From Desulfolutivibrio sulfodismutans DSM 3696 (GTDB taxonomy: Bacteria; Desulfobacterota; Desulfovibrionia; Desulfovibrionales; Desulfovibrionaceae), in contig NZ_CP045504.1 in assembly GCF_013376455.1 (NCBI RefSeq), positions 4,237,001 through 4,301,000 of the forward strand: a stretch of DNA of 64,000 nt, in the 5' to 3' direction. Within the stretch, counting starts at the first letter, position 1; every line of letters begins with the position of its first letter. Positions 18,917-27,633 of the stretch are shown piece after piece. The position numbers and the translations under genes are program-made. The notes beneath the pieces were generated by a model. It saw only the letters and a program-made list of their open reading frames with translations, searched no databases and was not told the origin of the DNA.

Positions 18917-20295
18917 CGTGGTGTAAATTCTGTTGGGTTTGAGGTGGCAATCGGTCAGGCTGCCCTGGGTGGAATTTGGGCTGGCTGCGCCTCGTTGAGT
19001 TGGGGATTGAGTTCGGCCATGGCCTCGACCTGCATGTAGCGGCTTTGCAGCTGCCACTCGTCGTTTTGCTCGAGCAAGATGGCCCCGATGAGCCGGATGA
19101 TGGACTGTTCGTTGGGGAAGATACCGACCACGTCCGCCCGCCTTTTCACCTCTTTATTCAACCTTTCTAGGGGATTGGTGCTGTGCAGTTTCACCCGGTG
19201 CTGTGTCGGGAAGCTCATGTAGGCCAACACGTCGTGCTCGGTTTCGTCCATGAAGCTGGCAAGGCGTGGCCATTTTCCACGAAGCTGATCGGCGACATGC
19301 CGCCAAGTCTGGCTGGCACTAGCCGCGTCCGGCTGCAGAAAGGCCTGGCGCAGGGCGGCTGAAACCATGGCGTGCTGGGACTTGGGAACCCGAGCCAAGG
19401 CGTTTCGCATCCAGTGGACTCGGCAACGCTGCCACGTGGCCCCGAACGTCTTGGCTATCGCGGCCTTGAGACCCTCATGGGCATCGGAGATGACCAGTTT
19501 CACTCCGCTTAAGCCACGGCGAAGAAGGCCTTTAAGGAAAAAAGACCAGAATGGCTCGGCTTCGCTGGGACCGATGTGCAGACCCACGATTTCTCGGCGG
19601 CCTTCCGTGTTAGCTGCCACGGCGATTATGGCGGCGACGCTGACCACCCGACCGCCTTCGCGCTGCTTGAGGTAGGTCGCGTCCAGCCACAAATAGGGCC
19701 ATTCTCCCGTTAGTGGCCTGGAAAGAAAGGCATGGACCCGTTCATCGATGTCCTTGCACAGCTTGGACACTTGTGATTTCGAGATGCCGGAAAGACCCAT
19801 GGCCTGGACGAGATCGTCCACGCGCCGCGTCGATATGCCGCCGATCCAGGCCTCCTGGATGACGGCCACCAAGGCGCGCTCACTGGTCTTACGCGGCTCC
19901 AGGAAGGGCGGAAAATAGCTGCCCTGACGCAGTTTGGGGACGCGCAGTTGCAGGGAGCCGACGCGTGTATCAAGGCTGCGGTCCCGGTAGCCGTTGCGGT
20001 AGCTCACTCGCTCAGGGCCTCGTTCGTGGCGGCTGGCCCCGATCAAGCCGTCCACATCGGCTTCCATGAGAAGCTGCAAAACAGCTTCCGCCAGGGAACG
20101 AAGAAAATCGCCGCCGTCAGCCTTTTGCATCAGCTCGATTAATGCCATGCTGTCCTCGGCCATCGTGGTCTCCTTTGGTTGCAGGTGCGGCTTCGCAACT
20201 TCACCTTACAGCCATTTGATCCGATGGCCACCTCGCCCATCCCGTCCAGGCTGGAGGCACCCCCCAGCCTGGACGACTACTGAATTTACACCACC
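18917..20295. mobile_element. IS256-family insertion sequence
   Basis: About 1.38 kb bounded by terminal inverted repeats GTGGTGTAAATTC at 18918-18930 and its complement at 20282-20294, enclosing one transposase gene on the minus strand. The flanks do not carry a perfect target duplication. Immediately outside, TCCGTCAAC (18909-18917) and TCCGTGGAC (20296-20304) agree at 7 of 9 positions, which could be a decayed 9-bp duplication or chance. The 18750-18917 flank has no convincing gene. Confidence 0.85.
18955..20163 (-). CDS. IS256-family (mutator-type) transposase
   Basis: A 402-residue DDE transposase of the IS256/MULE group. It has the family's typical N-terminal segment ([20 protein letters not shown], then [20 protein letters not shown]) and the catalytic core around [14 protein letters not shown] (first Asp), [13 protein letters not shown] (second Asp) and, near the C-terminus, [13 protein letters not shown] (Glu). 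Length and motifs are those of an intact enzyme. The ATG is preceded on the minus strand by AAAGGAGA. It cuts and pastes the element via the terminal repeats noted for the IS. Apparently functional. Confidence 0.93.
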   Translation of the reverse strand: MAEDSMALIELMQKADGGDFLRSLAEAVLQLLMEADVDGLIGASRHERGPERVSYRNGYRDRSLDTRVGSLQLRVPKLRQGSYFPPFLEPRKTSERALVAVIQEAWIGGISTRRVDDLVQAMGLSGISKSQVSKLCKDIDERVHAFLSRPLTGEWPYLWLDATYLKQREGGRVVSVAAIIAVAANTEGRREIVGLHIGPSEAEPFWSFFLKGLLRRGLSGVKLVISDAHEGLKAAIAKTFGATWQRCRVHWMRNALARVPKSQHAMVSAALRQAFLQPDAASASQTWRHVADQLRGKWPRLASFMDETEHDVLAYMSFPTQHRVKLHSTNPLERLNKEVKRRADVVGIFPNEQSIIRLIGAILLEQNDEWQLQSRYMQVEAMAELNPQLNEAQPAQIPPRAA

Positions 20296-20298
20296 TCC

Positions 20299-20541
20299 GT
20301 GGACTCTACCGCAGTCCTCCGGCGTTCATCGCCGACCTATCTTTACCTCAAAGGCAATCTCTATTATTTTCGATATGCTTTCCCAAAGGCACTTCGGGAT
20401 CTATTGGGTCACACTGAAATTCGCATCAGTTTGAAGACTGGATATGTTCGGGAGGCTCGACATAGTGACCTTCGCCCGCATGCGAAGTACTTCCGCTTCC
20501 CCCATCTTCCTGCGGATGTATCTCGAGTTATATTTTCTTGA
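20299..20541 (+). pseudogene. Tyrosine integrase N-terminal fragment
   Basis: Residues reading SPTYLYLKGNLYYFRYAFPK, then an IRISLKTGYVREAR stretch, match the N-terminal DUF6538-type domain of phage and island integrases (Y-L-x-G-x-YYFR-x-x-P, then SLKTG). The frame loses similarity after ~60 residues, stops at 20541, and there is no catalytic domain. The IS256 end lies directly upstream, so the IS probably separated this piece from its own start. It marks an older integration event inside the island. Confidence 0.6.
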
Positions 20542-20641
20542 AAAGACTTGTAAATTTATTGAGATATTTATAGTTTGACCTCAAACAGACTTTGTTAATG
20601 TTTGTTATAAAACAAAACTTCTCAACGCTCTTGGGGAATTT

Positions 20642-21329
20642 ATGCCAACTATTACCCTGAATTGGAAGGTAGTCGAAAAAGCGGAAGATTTTGATACGAA
20701 AAATGTCTCTAGCTATTTAACTTCACATGGATGCATATATATGGATTATAAATTCCAAACATGTTTGTTATGTAGGGCAAACAAAAAAATTCTGGAACAG
20801 GTTTGTTACGCATTTTTCAAATACTATATCAGGTCTTTACACATGTTATTACCCAGAAAAAGGATCTAATTTTATTGATTTTTTGCATCAAAATTACGCA
20901 GGCAAAGATTATTTCGATCTTGCAACAAATAATGTCAATATATATCTTCCTACAGCCAACTATCCAGCTATATTTCCTTCAGCTATTAAAAATACATTCT
21001 TTGACTTTTCAAGCATTGAAAGAAGAGTAAATTTTTTAAAAAGTTTGCAATTTGCTTTTGCATCGATAACTAATGGAGATACAATTGAAAAGATTCATTA
21101 TAAAGAGGTTGAATCTGCAATAATATGTGGGCTAAAAGAGCAATACGACCCAACAAACAAACTACGCCTAAGCAAAGGCTTGGCCTCTTCTGGACTTGAT
21201 AGAGGAGGCTATATCGGAAGGATTAGTAAGTATCCAGCAAGCAGTTTTGACATTATTCACATCAACGATCCTGCAAACCCAAGCATCATCCCCCCTGAGG
21301 TTTTTAAAATTGTTCGCTATGTTCTATAA
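20642..21329 (+). pseudogene. GIY-YIG nuclease gene, frameshifted at an AT repeat
   Basis: Two overlapping frames make one gene. Frame one from ATG 20642 gives ~35 residues ending SYLTSHGCIY; frame two from about 20742 continues WIINSKHVCYVGQTKKFWNR and runs to 21329. Together they form a textbook GIY-YIG motif (G-C-I-Y ... V-C-Y-V-G-Q-T), with a conserved Arg and a following His. The break falls exactly in an (AT)4 tract at 20735-20742, and one extra AT unit would give uninterrupted GCIYIWIINSKHVCYVGQTK. The C-terminus has a distinctive DRGGYIG...SKYPAS tail. Base composition is much lower in GC than the flanks. Either a recent pseudogene, a slippage-switchable gene or a sequencing error. 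Confidence 0.75.
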
Positions 21330-21478
21330 ATGTACGGTGAGTATTCACCTGGCACCGTCGTTCCCGGCGAGGTAGTGGTTTGAGTTTGACTTCTGATTTA
21401 TAATTAATTTCTTTTGATCAATCCGCAGCGCAGAAAACTGTCAATCGGCAGCTTAAAAATATTTTTTTGGAGCCTATC

Positions 21479-22018
21479 ATGATTGGTGTAGTTATCGATT
21501 TTGAAACCAATGGATTTTATGGCGCATCAGTTCTTTCTGCTGCCGGAATCTTGATTTCTGTCGACTGGGAAAGAAAAAAAACAACAAGACTAGATACATT
21601 TCTCCGGCATTATTATCCTGTTGAAAAATGGAACCCATATGCACAGGAAGTAAATGGACTATCCGCAGCTCAAATACAAATCCTTAGAGAAGACGGCGAA
21701 TACCCGTTATATTTTCGAGAAGATCAAAGTTTTTTTGAATTTTGTAGCAATGCCAATTTTGCGGTTGCCCACAATGCCAAATTTGATAGGAGTTTTTTAT
21801 CTCTATCTATTCCATGGTTATGTACTATGGAAATCTGTGGAGGGAAGTTGGTGGATGCAGTGAAACGTAGGGGTATTAAGGTAAAGGAGTCCGAGCTACA
21901 TCAAGCACTATATGACGCAAAAATGTGTCTTAAATTATTTGAATATGTTTTTGAACACCAACATAAATATTTAAAAAGTGCTATTATTAACAAATTGCCT
22001 GAAAGTTCAATAGTGTAA
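21479..22018 (+). CDS. DEDDh 3'-5' exonuclease (DnaQ-like)
   Basis: A 179-residue protein with all three exonuclease motifs: Exo I VVIDFETNGF (D-x-E), Exo II VAHNAKFDRSFL, and Exo III ELHQALYDAKMCLKL (H-x-A-x-x-D). It is a stand-alone single-domain member of the family that trims 3' ends of DNA or RNA. I chose ATG 21479 over the upstream TTG at 21467 because TTGGAGCC lies seven bases before it. The gene is AT-rich like the GIY-YIG gene before it, and the two may have arrived together. Exonuclease assignment is sound; the physiological substrate is unknown. Confidence 0.82.
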   Translation: MIGVVIDFETNGFYGASVLSAAGILISVDWERKKTTRLDTFLRHYYPVEKWNPYAQEVNGLSAAQIQILREDGEYPLYFREDQSFFEFCSNANFAVAHNAKFDRSFLSLSIPWLCTMEICGGKLVDAVKRRGIKVKESELHQALYDAKMCLKLFEYVFEHQHKYLKSAIINKLPESSIV

Positions 22019-22047
22019 ATCTTTTTTGAAAAATACATCACTCTACT

Positions 22048-23235
22048 TCATTTTTTACTGATCGACGAAATCCAATCGTGAACGGCGGCCATGGTTTCCT
22101 GTGACGGCTGGCGATTATGCGATAGCTTGCACTGTCCGAGCCGGACTTTGCCATCCGCAAGTCGATGAATTTCAACCGTCGCCCTCTCTGGTTTTCTCAT
22201 CGTGTAAATATATGTTCTCGATTCGCGAAGTGTTTCGATATAGCTTCCCACGCAGTGCTGCATCGTACGGCCTTCCTCGAGAAGCTCCGTGACGGTCGTG
22301 ATGGGGAAGATCGAATCCGTTCCCGGAAACGGAGGCTTGGGAAGATCGTCGCCATATCTCTCAATCATGCGCTGCGTGTGGGTCGCGTTGAGTTCCACGG
22401 ACCACCTTTCATGAACCTGAGCCACTTCATCAATGGTCGGCAGCGTCTCGACATACTCCAGCGCATGCCCCCGTCTCAGGATTTCCCCCAGGCGCAGCAC
22501 GTCACGCAAAAGACGCTCCACGTTCATAATGAGCCGATGCGGCGAATTCTCCGGCAGATTCCGCAGCAACTCCCGCACGGCCCGGAACCGGAAAAGCTCC
22601 GGTCTGCCCAGCAGAAACCGCAGGAGCGCCCAATCCACCGCAGGGAGATGTCTGAGATTCCAGGCCACCTCAGGTGCGGCTTTCAGCTTTTTGAGGGCGG
22701 TGAAGTCTCGCGGCTCGAAGGTTGGGTTACGTAGTTTGCCAAAGAACCGAACAAGGGACCGGCTCCCATGCCCGAAAAAGCGTTCCAGGATGCTGGCCCG
22801 GCGCTGGGAAAAGAGAGTGACGACATCCTTGCCGCCTGGCGCGCCCGGCAAAAGCGATGCCGCGATCCAGAAGATCAGGGGAGATTGGAGCGCCAAATCC
22901 GATGCTTGAGGATATGCGGCCAGGGCCTGCAAGACCCGAAGCTGGTGTTGCCGGAACGGCTTGGCCAGATCGGCCACGTTTTCAGGGATCGTGTCGTGGT
23001 ATGCCCGCAGGGGATGATCCGTCGGGAGGGCCGATATCTCTTCGGAAACAAGCACATAGTCGAAGGCTGCCTCGTCACGTCGCCAACACACGGCCGCCCG
23101 CTTTTCGACCCAAAGCCCTTCCTCCCAGGACCGCAGCCTGAAGACGGCCCACGGTGCGCCGTACACGCGGCGCAGATCGAAGCACAGACGTCGTGAATCC
23201 CGGAAATAGCGGCAATACGGCGGGTCTACAATCAT
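22048..23235 (-). CDS. PcfJ-like domain protein
   Basis: A 395-residue GC-rich gene. The C-terminal ~120 residues contain the PcfJ signature: PFPGTDSIFPITTVTELLEE, then GRTMQHCVGSYIET, then YIYTMRKPERATVEIHR and LGQCKLSHNRQP. PcfJ-like proteins are found on conjugative plasmids and islands; their activity is not established, though the conserved His-Cys and Cys residues suggest a metal or catalytic centre. The N-terminal 270 residues are helical and unassigned. A second, shortened family member lies at 26248-27483 on the opposite strand. No strong ribosome-binding site precedes the ATG. Confidence 0.7.
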   Translation of the reverse strand: MIVDPPYCRYFRDSRRLCFDLRRVYGAPWAVFRLRSWEEGLWVEKRAAVCWRRDEAAFDYVLVSEEISALPTDHPLRAYHDTIPENVADLAKPFRQHQLRVLQALAAYPQASDLALQSPLIFWIAASLLPGAPGGKDVVTLFSQRRASILERFFGHGSRSLVRFFGKLRNPTFEPRDFTALKKLKAAPEVAWNLRHLPAVDWALLRFLLGRPELFRFRAVRELLRNLPENSPHRLIMNVERLLRDVLRLGEILRRGHALEYVETLPTIDEVAQVHERWSVELNATHTQRMIERYGDDLPKPPFPGTDSIFPITTVTELLEEGRTMQHCVGSYIETLRESRTYIYTMRKPERATVEIHRLADGKVRLGQCKLSHNRQPSQETMAAVHDWISSISKK

Positions 23236-23356
23236 ATCGTTTCTTCTAGTTCAGCGTTGTATCGTATTGCTCGGGATTATCGATCTCTATAGCTCATTTC
23301 GCCTACTGCGTTTGGTTTTGAATCCACTTGAAATTTTATATCACTATAACAATAAT

Positions 23357-23995
23357 TTAATAACTGATTTCAAACTTACATTGTTTCCATGTATGGATTT
23401 CAGCCCAAATTGTTTTGATTCTAAGCATGTTTTTCCACGACAATCTTGGTGAACTATGATCGTATAGTGCGTGAAAAATACAAGAATGTGGTTTTGCAAT
23501 AGGAACTGTAATGTCTGAAAAATCAACATTTTTAAGCAAGTCATCAATCATTATTGTGTCTTCAAAAGAAACCAGAATGTTATCCGCGTCATCGGTCCAC
23601 TCTGGGTCACCCTCCCCAATATAACCTGTAATAAGTACCGGCAATTCGTAATCTCGAAAAGATGCCTTTGAAGGCTTTTCTAACCATGACATAACCTCCA
23701 CGGAAGAGGCTTTATACATATCTAACAGTTCAGACTGAATTTTATGGCAAATTTTATTCAGAATATTCAGTTTTTTAACATCATCATCACTCATGTCAGC
23801 CCATGATAAAAAATCAGAATTGCAACATTTTCTTGTGCTTATCACTGTTTTAAGATACAAAATTTGATTTTCAAGGTGATAAAATTGATTTTGCATGGCA
23901 ACAATATCCGTATCATTTGTCATCACTTTAATGACATCGAGCATGGTGGATATTTGCGTGATAATTTCATTAACCTTGGAGTCTTTCATATTCAA
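23357..23995 (-). CDS. Hypothetical protein
   Basis: A 212-residue AT-rich gene of unknown family. The N-terminal half is helical. The C-terminal half carries ITGYIGEGDPEWTDDADNIL and a closing segment rich in aromatic residues (LSWKNMLRIKTIWAEIHTW). The pattern resembles small immunity-type or phage accessory proteins, but I cannot name a family. It lies 57 bases downstream of the DUF6915 gene on the same strand and may be co-transcribed with it. The codon use contrasts with the GC-rich PcfJ-like gene downstream, implying separate origins. Confidence 0.6.
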   Translation of the reverse strand: MNMKDSKVNEIITQISTMLDVIKVMTNDTDIVAMQNQFYHLENQILYLKTVISTRKCCNSDFLSWADMSDDDVKKLNILNKICHKIQSELLDMYKASSVEVMSWLEKPSKASFRDYELPVLITGYIGEGDPEWTDDADNILVSFEDTIMIDDLLKNVDFSDITVPIAKPHSCIFHALYDHSSPRLSWKNMLRIKTIWAEIHTWKQCKFEISY

Positions 23996-24052
23996 ACATC
24001 TCCATGATAGCGAGAAACGGCCAGTCTGACGGCAACATTATCCTGCGCAAGG

Positions 24053-24343
24053 TCAGAAAAGCCCCATTGCCACATACTGCTCGCTGTCTCGCGGGAAGGG
24101 ATCGTTACTGGTCCATCCCTCTTGCCTGAGGTCCGACTCAATGTGCTGTCGGGCTGCTCGTGCGGCCTCCGGGCCGAAAAGGGCCTCCACCTGCCGCACC
24201 CCGGCCGCATGATGCCGGAATCTGCGGTGTCGCATGCCGTGGGGAGGCTTCCCGGCAAGCTCATCCAGCCACAGATGCACCTCGCGAAACGGCCTACCGA
24301 ACAGTCGTACCGACTCCTGGCAATGCTCCTCAAAGCTGGACAT
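24053..24343 (-). CDS. DUF6915 family protein
   Basis: A 96-residue protein starting MSSFEEHCQESVRLFG, with family features VHLWLDELAG, GMRHRRFRHH, GPEAARAARQHIESDL and the terminal PFPRDSEQYVAMGLF. This agrees throughout with the DUF6915 family as I recall it. The function is unknown; the His-rich RHRRFRHH segment could bind metal or nucleic acid. Start chosen at 24343 rather than the upstream ATG at 24370, because similarity begins there. Often found in accessory regions near WYL regulators or recombination genes. Confidence 0.65.
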   Translation of the reverse strand: MSSFEEHCQESVRLFGRPFREVHLWLDELAGKPPHGMRHRRFRHHAAGVRQVEALFGPEAARAARQHIESDLRQEGWTSNDPFPRDSEQYVAMGLF

Positions 24344-24850
24344 GGCGGGCCTCCTGACGGGAACGGGCAAGGTCTTCGTGCGTTATGACCGCATGCGGCA
24401 CCATGCGCCAGTCATGTTCCAGAATCCGGAATCAATCCGGGCCACGGCCAGCTTCAGCTCAAGACTGAAGCCCAGCGGCCCATCCCTCAAAGGTTCAATG
24501 CTTTTTCTTTGCACGATTCCTTTTTTTGGAACGTCTTGGTTCCATCCTGCCCGCACATGACCAAGGCGAGCAGTCCGCAGGCCGTCCGCCATGGAAATCG
24601 CATGGAGTCGGCGGGCCGAGGTCAGGGAAGGCTTGTGCGAGCCAGTGATGCGCACGGAGATGGCCTGGAATCGGTTCAAGCAATGGAAGCGCTCTGTCGC
24701 CTCGCCCCTTCTGATTGTCCCGGGAGTTGTCCGGGACGGCGGCGTTGCATGTCAGGAGATAGCGATCAGATTTCTTTGATAGTTCGGATACGTAAAGCCT
24801 GAGCATGCCGCAGACAGGACATGCCGCAAACGGCGAGAGGAGTGCCGAGG
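24344..24850. other. Intergenic stretch, no supported gene
   Basis: Several short overlapping frames exist on both strands (longest about 100 codons), but none has a ribosome-binding site plus a recognisable protein pattern, and they overlap one another heavily, as expected for GC-rich noncoding DNA. The minus-strand piece around 24383-24500 reads GFSLELKLAVARIDSGFWNM, which looks protein-like and may be the tail of a degraded gene. I could not extend it to a family. Confidence 0.4.
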
Positions 24851-25066
24851 ATGACTCACCTACGATGTGCGGATTGCCAGTACGCCGACTTGTGCGGCGG
24901 GTGCGACTATTATCGTTACCAGTCGCGGGTTCCGGACGCCCCGCACGCCGATCTTGTGGCGAAATACTGCCACGGTGACCATGCCAAGTGCCTGCGGCGG
25001 CTGGTGATGAAGTACTACTTTGTCCGGCCGAACCTCCTCATCCCGCCGGAGCGGGATTCGTCATGA
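24851..25066 (+). CDS. Small cysteine-rich protein
   Basis: A 71-residue protein beginning MTHLRCADCQYADLCGGCDY, with Cys spacing C-x2-C-x5-C-x2-C, then a later YCHGDHAKCLRR. Six Cys and two His suggest a zinc or Fe-S knuckle. ATG 24851 follows GAGGAGTGCCGAGG; an in-frame ATG at 24821 would add ten residues. It lies convergent to the WYL regulator, whose stop is 18 bases away. Family unknown; a small metal-binding adaptor is the likeliest reading. Confidence 0.6.
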   Translation: MTHLRCADCQYADLCGGCDYYRYQSRVPDAPHADLVAKYCHGDHAKCLRRLVMKYYFVRPNLLIPPERDSS

Positions 25067-25083
25067 AGCAGGCGGCGGGAGGT

Positions 25084-26085
25084 TTATCCTTTCTCCGGGG
25101 CGTAGCGCTCGGCCATGTGCGCCAGTTCGTCCCGCACGGCGTCGCGAAACGCGTCCGGGGCCTCCACCACGGCCCGCTCGCCGAAGCTCAACACCCACGA
25201 AAGGGCCTCGGTCTCGTTGGCGGCGGTGAACCGCAACCGGACGCCGCCGTCTTCGAGGCCTTCGACCTCCTGGTCCTCGCTCCAGATGCGTTCCCGGACA
25301 TATGTCGCGGCGAAGCTGTCGAACCTGATCGTAAGGCGCACGGGACTCCGGTGCATGATCCCAAAGCCTGAACGATCCGGATCGGGGTCTTCGTGTTTGT
25401 GGTGCTCACCGGTCGGCTCCAGGCTTGAAATGCGGTGCAGGGCCAGCATCATGGGGCCGACGGGGGCGGCGATGTCGTCGTCCTTGACCTTCACACCGTA
25501 GATGTACAGCGCCTCCCGGTAGGACACGCATTCCAGCGGCGCGAAGAGATGCTCCCTGGGCTGCGTCTTGCCCACCCCGGTGTAACGCACCCGGCAGATG
25601 CCGTGCCCCTCGATGGCCTGGCGCGCCGCCGCGAGCATCTCCACATGCCCTGAATAGTCGATGCGGCCCTTGCATTCCGTGCGCCAGTGGCTTTCGAACG
25701 CCTGGGCGCGGGTGTCGAAGTCGGGCAAAAGCGTGGTCGTGGCGGCCAGGGCATGATCAATCGTATCCCGGATGGCCTTGGGCACAAGGTGGCTCACCAT
25801 GTCCCGGCACATGACCAGGTTTTGCAACTCCTGCGTGGAGATGGCGAGGTGCGGCTTGTGTGCGGGGGTCTTGATCTTGTACCAGCGCTCCCTTCCCTCA
25901 AGGCCCATTTCCAGGCTGTCGCCTCGAAGTTCCATGTCGCGGATCAATCGCAGGATCGTCTGCTTCGAGCAGGCCATCTTCTCCGCCAGCGCCGTCAGCG
26001 TGTAGCGCCTGCCCGTGAAGAGCAAAAGGGAATACAGGGCCAGGGCCTTCTGGCCCGGGGTGGCGTCGTCGTGTTTGGGCGGCAT
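25084..26085 (-). CDS. WYL-domain transcriptional regulator
   Basis: A 333-residue regulator. Residues ~8-65 are a winged HTH (KALALYSLLLFTGRRYTLTA, then KMACSKQTILRLIRDMELRG). Residues ~140-320 are a WYL domain with RVRYTGVGKTQPREHLFAPL, ECVSYREALYIYGVKVK and the C-terminal WCX extension ending in GERAVVEAPDAFRDAVRDEL. WYL domains sense nucleotides or nucleic-acid ligands and often control defence islands. ATG 26085 was chosen because AGGAGG lies immediately upstream. The gene is divergent from the PcfJ-like gene at 26248, so the 162-bp gap probably holds both promoters and its operator. Confidence 0.85.
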   Translation of the reverse strand: MPPKHDDATPGQKALALYSLLLFTGRRYTLTALAEKMACSKQTILRLIRDMELRGDSLEMGLEGRERWYKIKTPAHKPHLAISTQELQNLVMCRDMVSHLVPKAIRDTIDHALAATTTLLPDFDTRAQAFESHWRTECKGRIDYSGHVEMLAAARQAIEGHGICRVRYTGVGKTQPREHLFAPLECVSYREALYIYGVKVKDDDIAAPVGPMMLALHRISSLEPTGEHHKHEDPDPDRSGFGIMHRSPVRLTIRFDSFAATYVRERIWSEDQEVEGLEDGGVRLRFTAANETEALSWVLSFGERAVVEAPDAFRDAVRDELAHMAERYAPEKG

Positions 26086-26247
26086 GGCGGGAACCTCCTG
26101 GGTTGGCATGTACGTCATATGCTGCCTCATCGTTCCGAGATGTGGAATCAATGTCAAGTAGTGAAGGCAGGGCCTGAGACGGCACGATATCCTGTCAGGC
26201 GGATACGCCTGGATGACCGCCCGGGCAGCGCCTCCGCAGGTCGAAAT

Positions 26248-27483
26248 ATGACGCAACGCACCAGACCGGCCTTCGCCATCATCGCCAGCGACCGCCACCC
26301 GCTGACCGGCACGCTGTCGCTTAAGCTCTACGACTATGCGGAGCACAGCACCCGGGCCTATCTCCTCGCCGCTCCAGAGCAGGGCATGAGGGTCACGGAG
26401 TCGCAGCCGGGCCAGGCCCATGCCCCGGGATACCATCTTCCCTATGCGCTCATCGACGCCCCGGCGCGGACTGCCGCCGCTGCGCACGGGTTACGCGATT
26501 ATCTGGCCAGACTTTCGCCGGAGGCCGTCCAGGCGGCCCGGGGTGTCGGCCATGCGCAGTATCCCTGCCTGGTCCTCATGAGCCGCTTCGAGGAGGCTAG
26601 GCAGTTGTGGCGAACCTGTTCGCCGCTTCTGTGGTTCCTGGGAGAACGCCTGGGGTCGGCTCAAGTGTGCGATCAGGAGATCATCCGGCTGCTGCGGCTG
26701 CCGCTCAAGGGGCTTTTCCGAGAGCTGTTTCCCGGAGTCGAGACGCGGGGCCTGACGATCCTGCGCCGGATCAAGGGAATGCGCTACACCCTGGAGGACG
26801 CCCGGATCGTGCGGCAGCTTCTGCGAAGCCAGGATTTTTTGGAACGCGGGGGGCATGTGCCGGTGTTCGCCTGGTCCAGACTTCGGGAAGTTGGGGCGGC
26901 CATTTGCAGCGACAGGGTTCTCATGGAATCTGTGGTGTTCCGGAGATCGCTGGAGAATGAATTGGAACCGCAGACTTCAGACCCTTTCCACCGCCTTGTG
27001 GAATATCTCAAGGACTGTGTCCGGCTGGGTAGGCAACTGGATATTCGGCATCCCGTCCGCGCCGTTTGCGCCTGCGCAACCATGGAGCAGGCAGGGCGCC
27101 TCCACGACAGGTGGAGCCGCCGGTTGAACGAACGCGCGGCGTTGGCCACGCTTGGCGGGAAAAACGAGGACTTTCCGCCGCCGCCCATTCCGGGGACAAA
27201 CGCCATCATCCCCATCCGCACCGCCATGGAGCTGCTTCTGGAGGGCAGGGAGATGCGTCATTGCGTGTTTTGTCATCTTCCGGAGGTTCAGGCCGGTGAG
27301 GCGTATGTCTACAAGGTGCTTTCGCCGGAGCGCGCGACCTTGATGATCGCGCGCTCACGGTATGGCGGCTACCGGATTGAAGATATCAGGCTGGCCTGTA
27401 ATGCGGAGCCTTTGCAGGGGACGGCGGTGTCAGGTGAATACTATCACTGTACAAATACACGTACGCAATGCTGTCATTTTTGA
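26248..27483 (+). CDS. PcfJ-like domain protein, C-terminus replaced
   Basis: A 411-residue relative of the minus-strand PcfJ-like gene at 22048-23235. It shares PPPIPGTNAIIPIRTAMELL, EGREMRHCVFCHLPE and YVYKVLSPERATLMIARSRY. The first copy has ~50 residues after this core including the conserved Cys; this one keeps RLACNAEPLQGTAVSG and then runs into unrelated AT-rich DNA (EYYHCTNTRTQCCHF, stop 27483). Base composition changes sharply near 27435, so the true C-terminus was probably lost at a recombination junction. The start at 26248 is the first ATG consistent with family similarity; the frame remains open upstream. Confidence 0.6.
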   Translation: MTQRTRPAFAIIASDRHPLTGTLSLKLYDYAEHSTRAYLLAAPEQGMRVTESQPGQAHAPGYHLPYALIDAPARTAAAAHGLRDYLARLSPEAVQAARGVGHAQYPCLVLMSRFEEARQLWRTCSPLLWFLGERLGSAQVCDQEIIRLLRLPLKGLFRELFPGVETRGLTILRRIKGMRYTLEDARIVRQLLRSQDFLERGGHVPVFAWSRLREVGAAICSDRVLMESVVFRRSLENELEPQTSDPFHRLVEYLKDCVRLGRQLDIRHPVRAVCACATMEQAGRLHDRWSRRLNERAALATLGGKNEDFPPPPIPGTNAIIPIRTAMELLLEGREMRHCVFCHLPEVQAGEAYVYKVLSPERATLMIARSRYGGYRIEDIRLACNAEPLQGTAVSGEYYHCTNTRTQCCHF

Positions 27484-27595
27484 TGACGAACAGTTTGCAG
27501 GGGCTATTCTTATAAATTCTAAAAATTTTCTTTCACTATGTATTGCAAATTTTGGGAAAAATTTTTATTATATACCAAGATATTATACTGCATAA
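27437..27595 (+). pseudogene. Probable 3' remnant of an AT-rich gene
   Basis: In the frame ending at 27595 the translation VRNAVIFDDEQFAGAILINS, followed by SLCIANFGKNFYYIP, looks like the end of a genuine protein. It begins exactly where the GC-rich PcfJ-like gene gives way to AT-rich DNA. No start or upstream portion exists, so I read it as the tail of a gene cut by the same recombination that shortened the PcfJ-like gene. Confidence 0.3.
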
Positions 27596-27633
27596 TAAAT
27601 GATTCTATACGCCCTAACACGTTGAGGACTCCC

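Noticed and set aside
18752-18917. Gene starting MSIRFPFWEPNRSPKTGF between DUF2188 and the IS
   Set aside because: Good start context but no recognisable family and cut by the IS; several frames are open, so coding status cannot be decided.
22768-23196. Plus-strand frame opposite the PcfJ-like gene
   Set aside because: Lies wholly within the PcfJ-like gene and shows no independent protein features.
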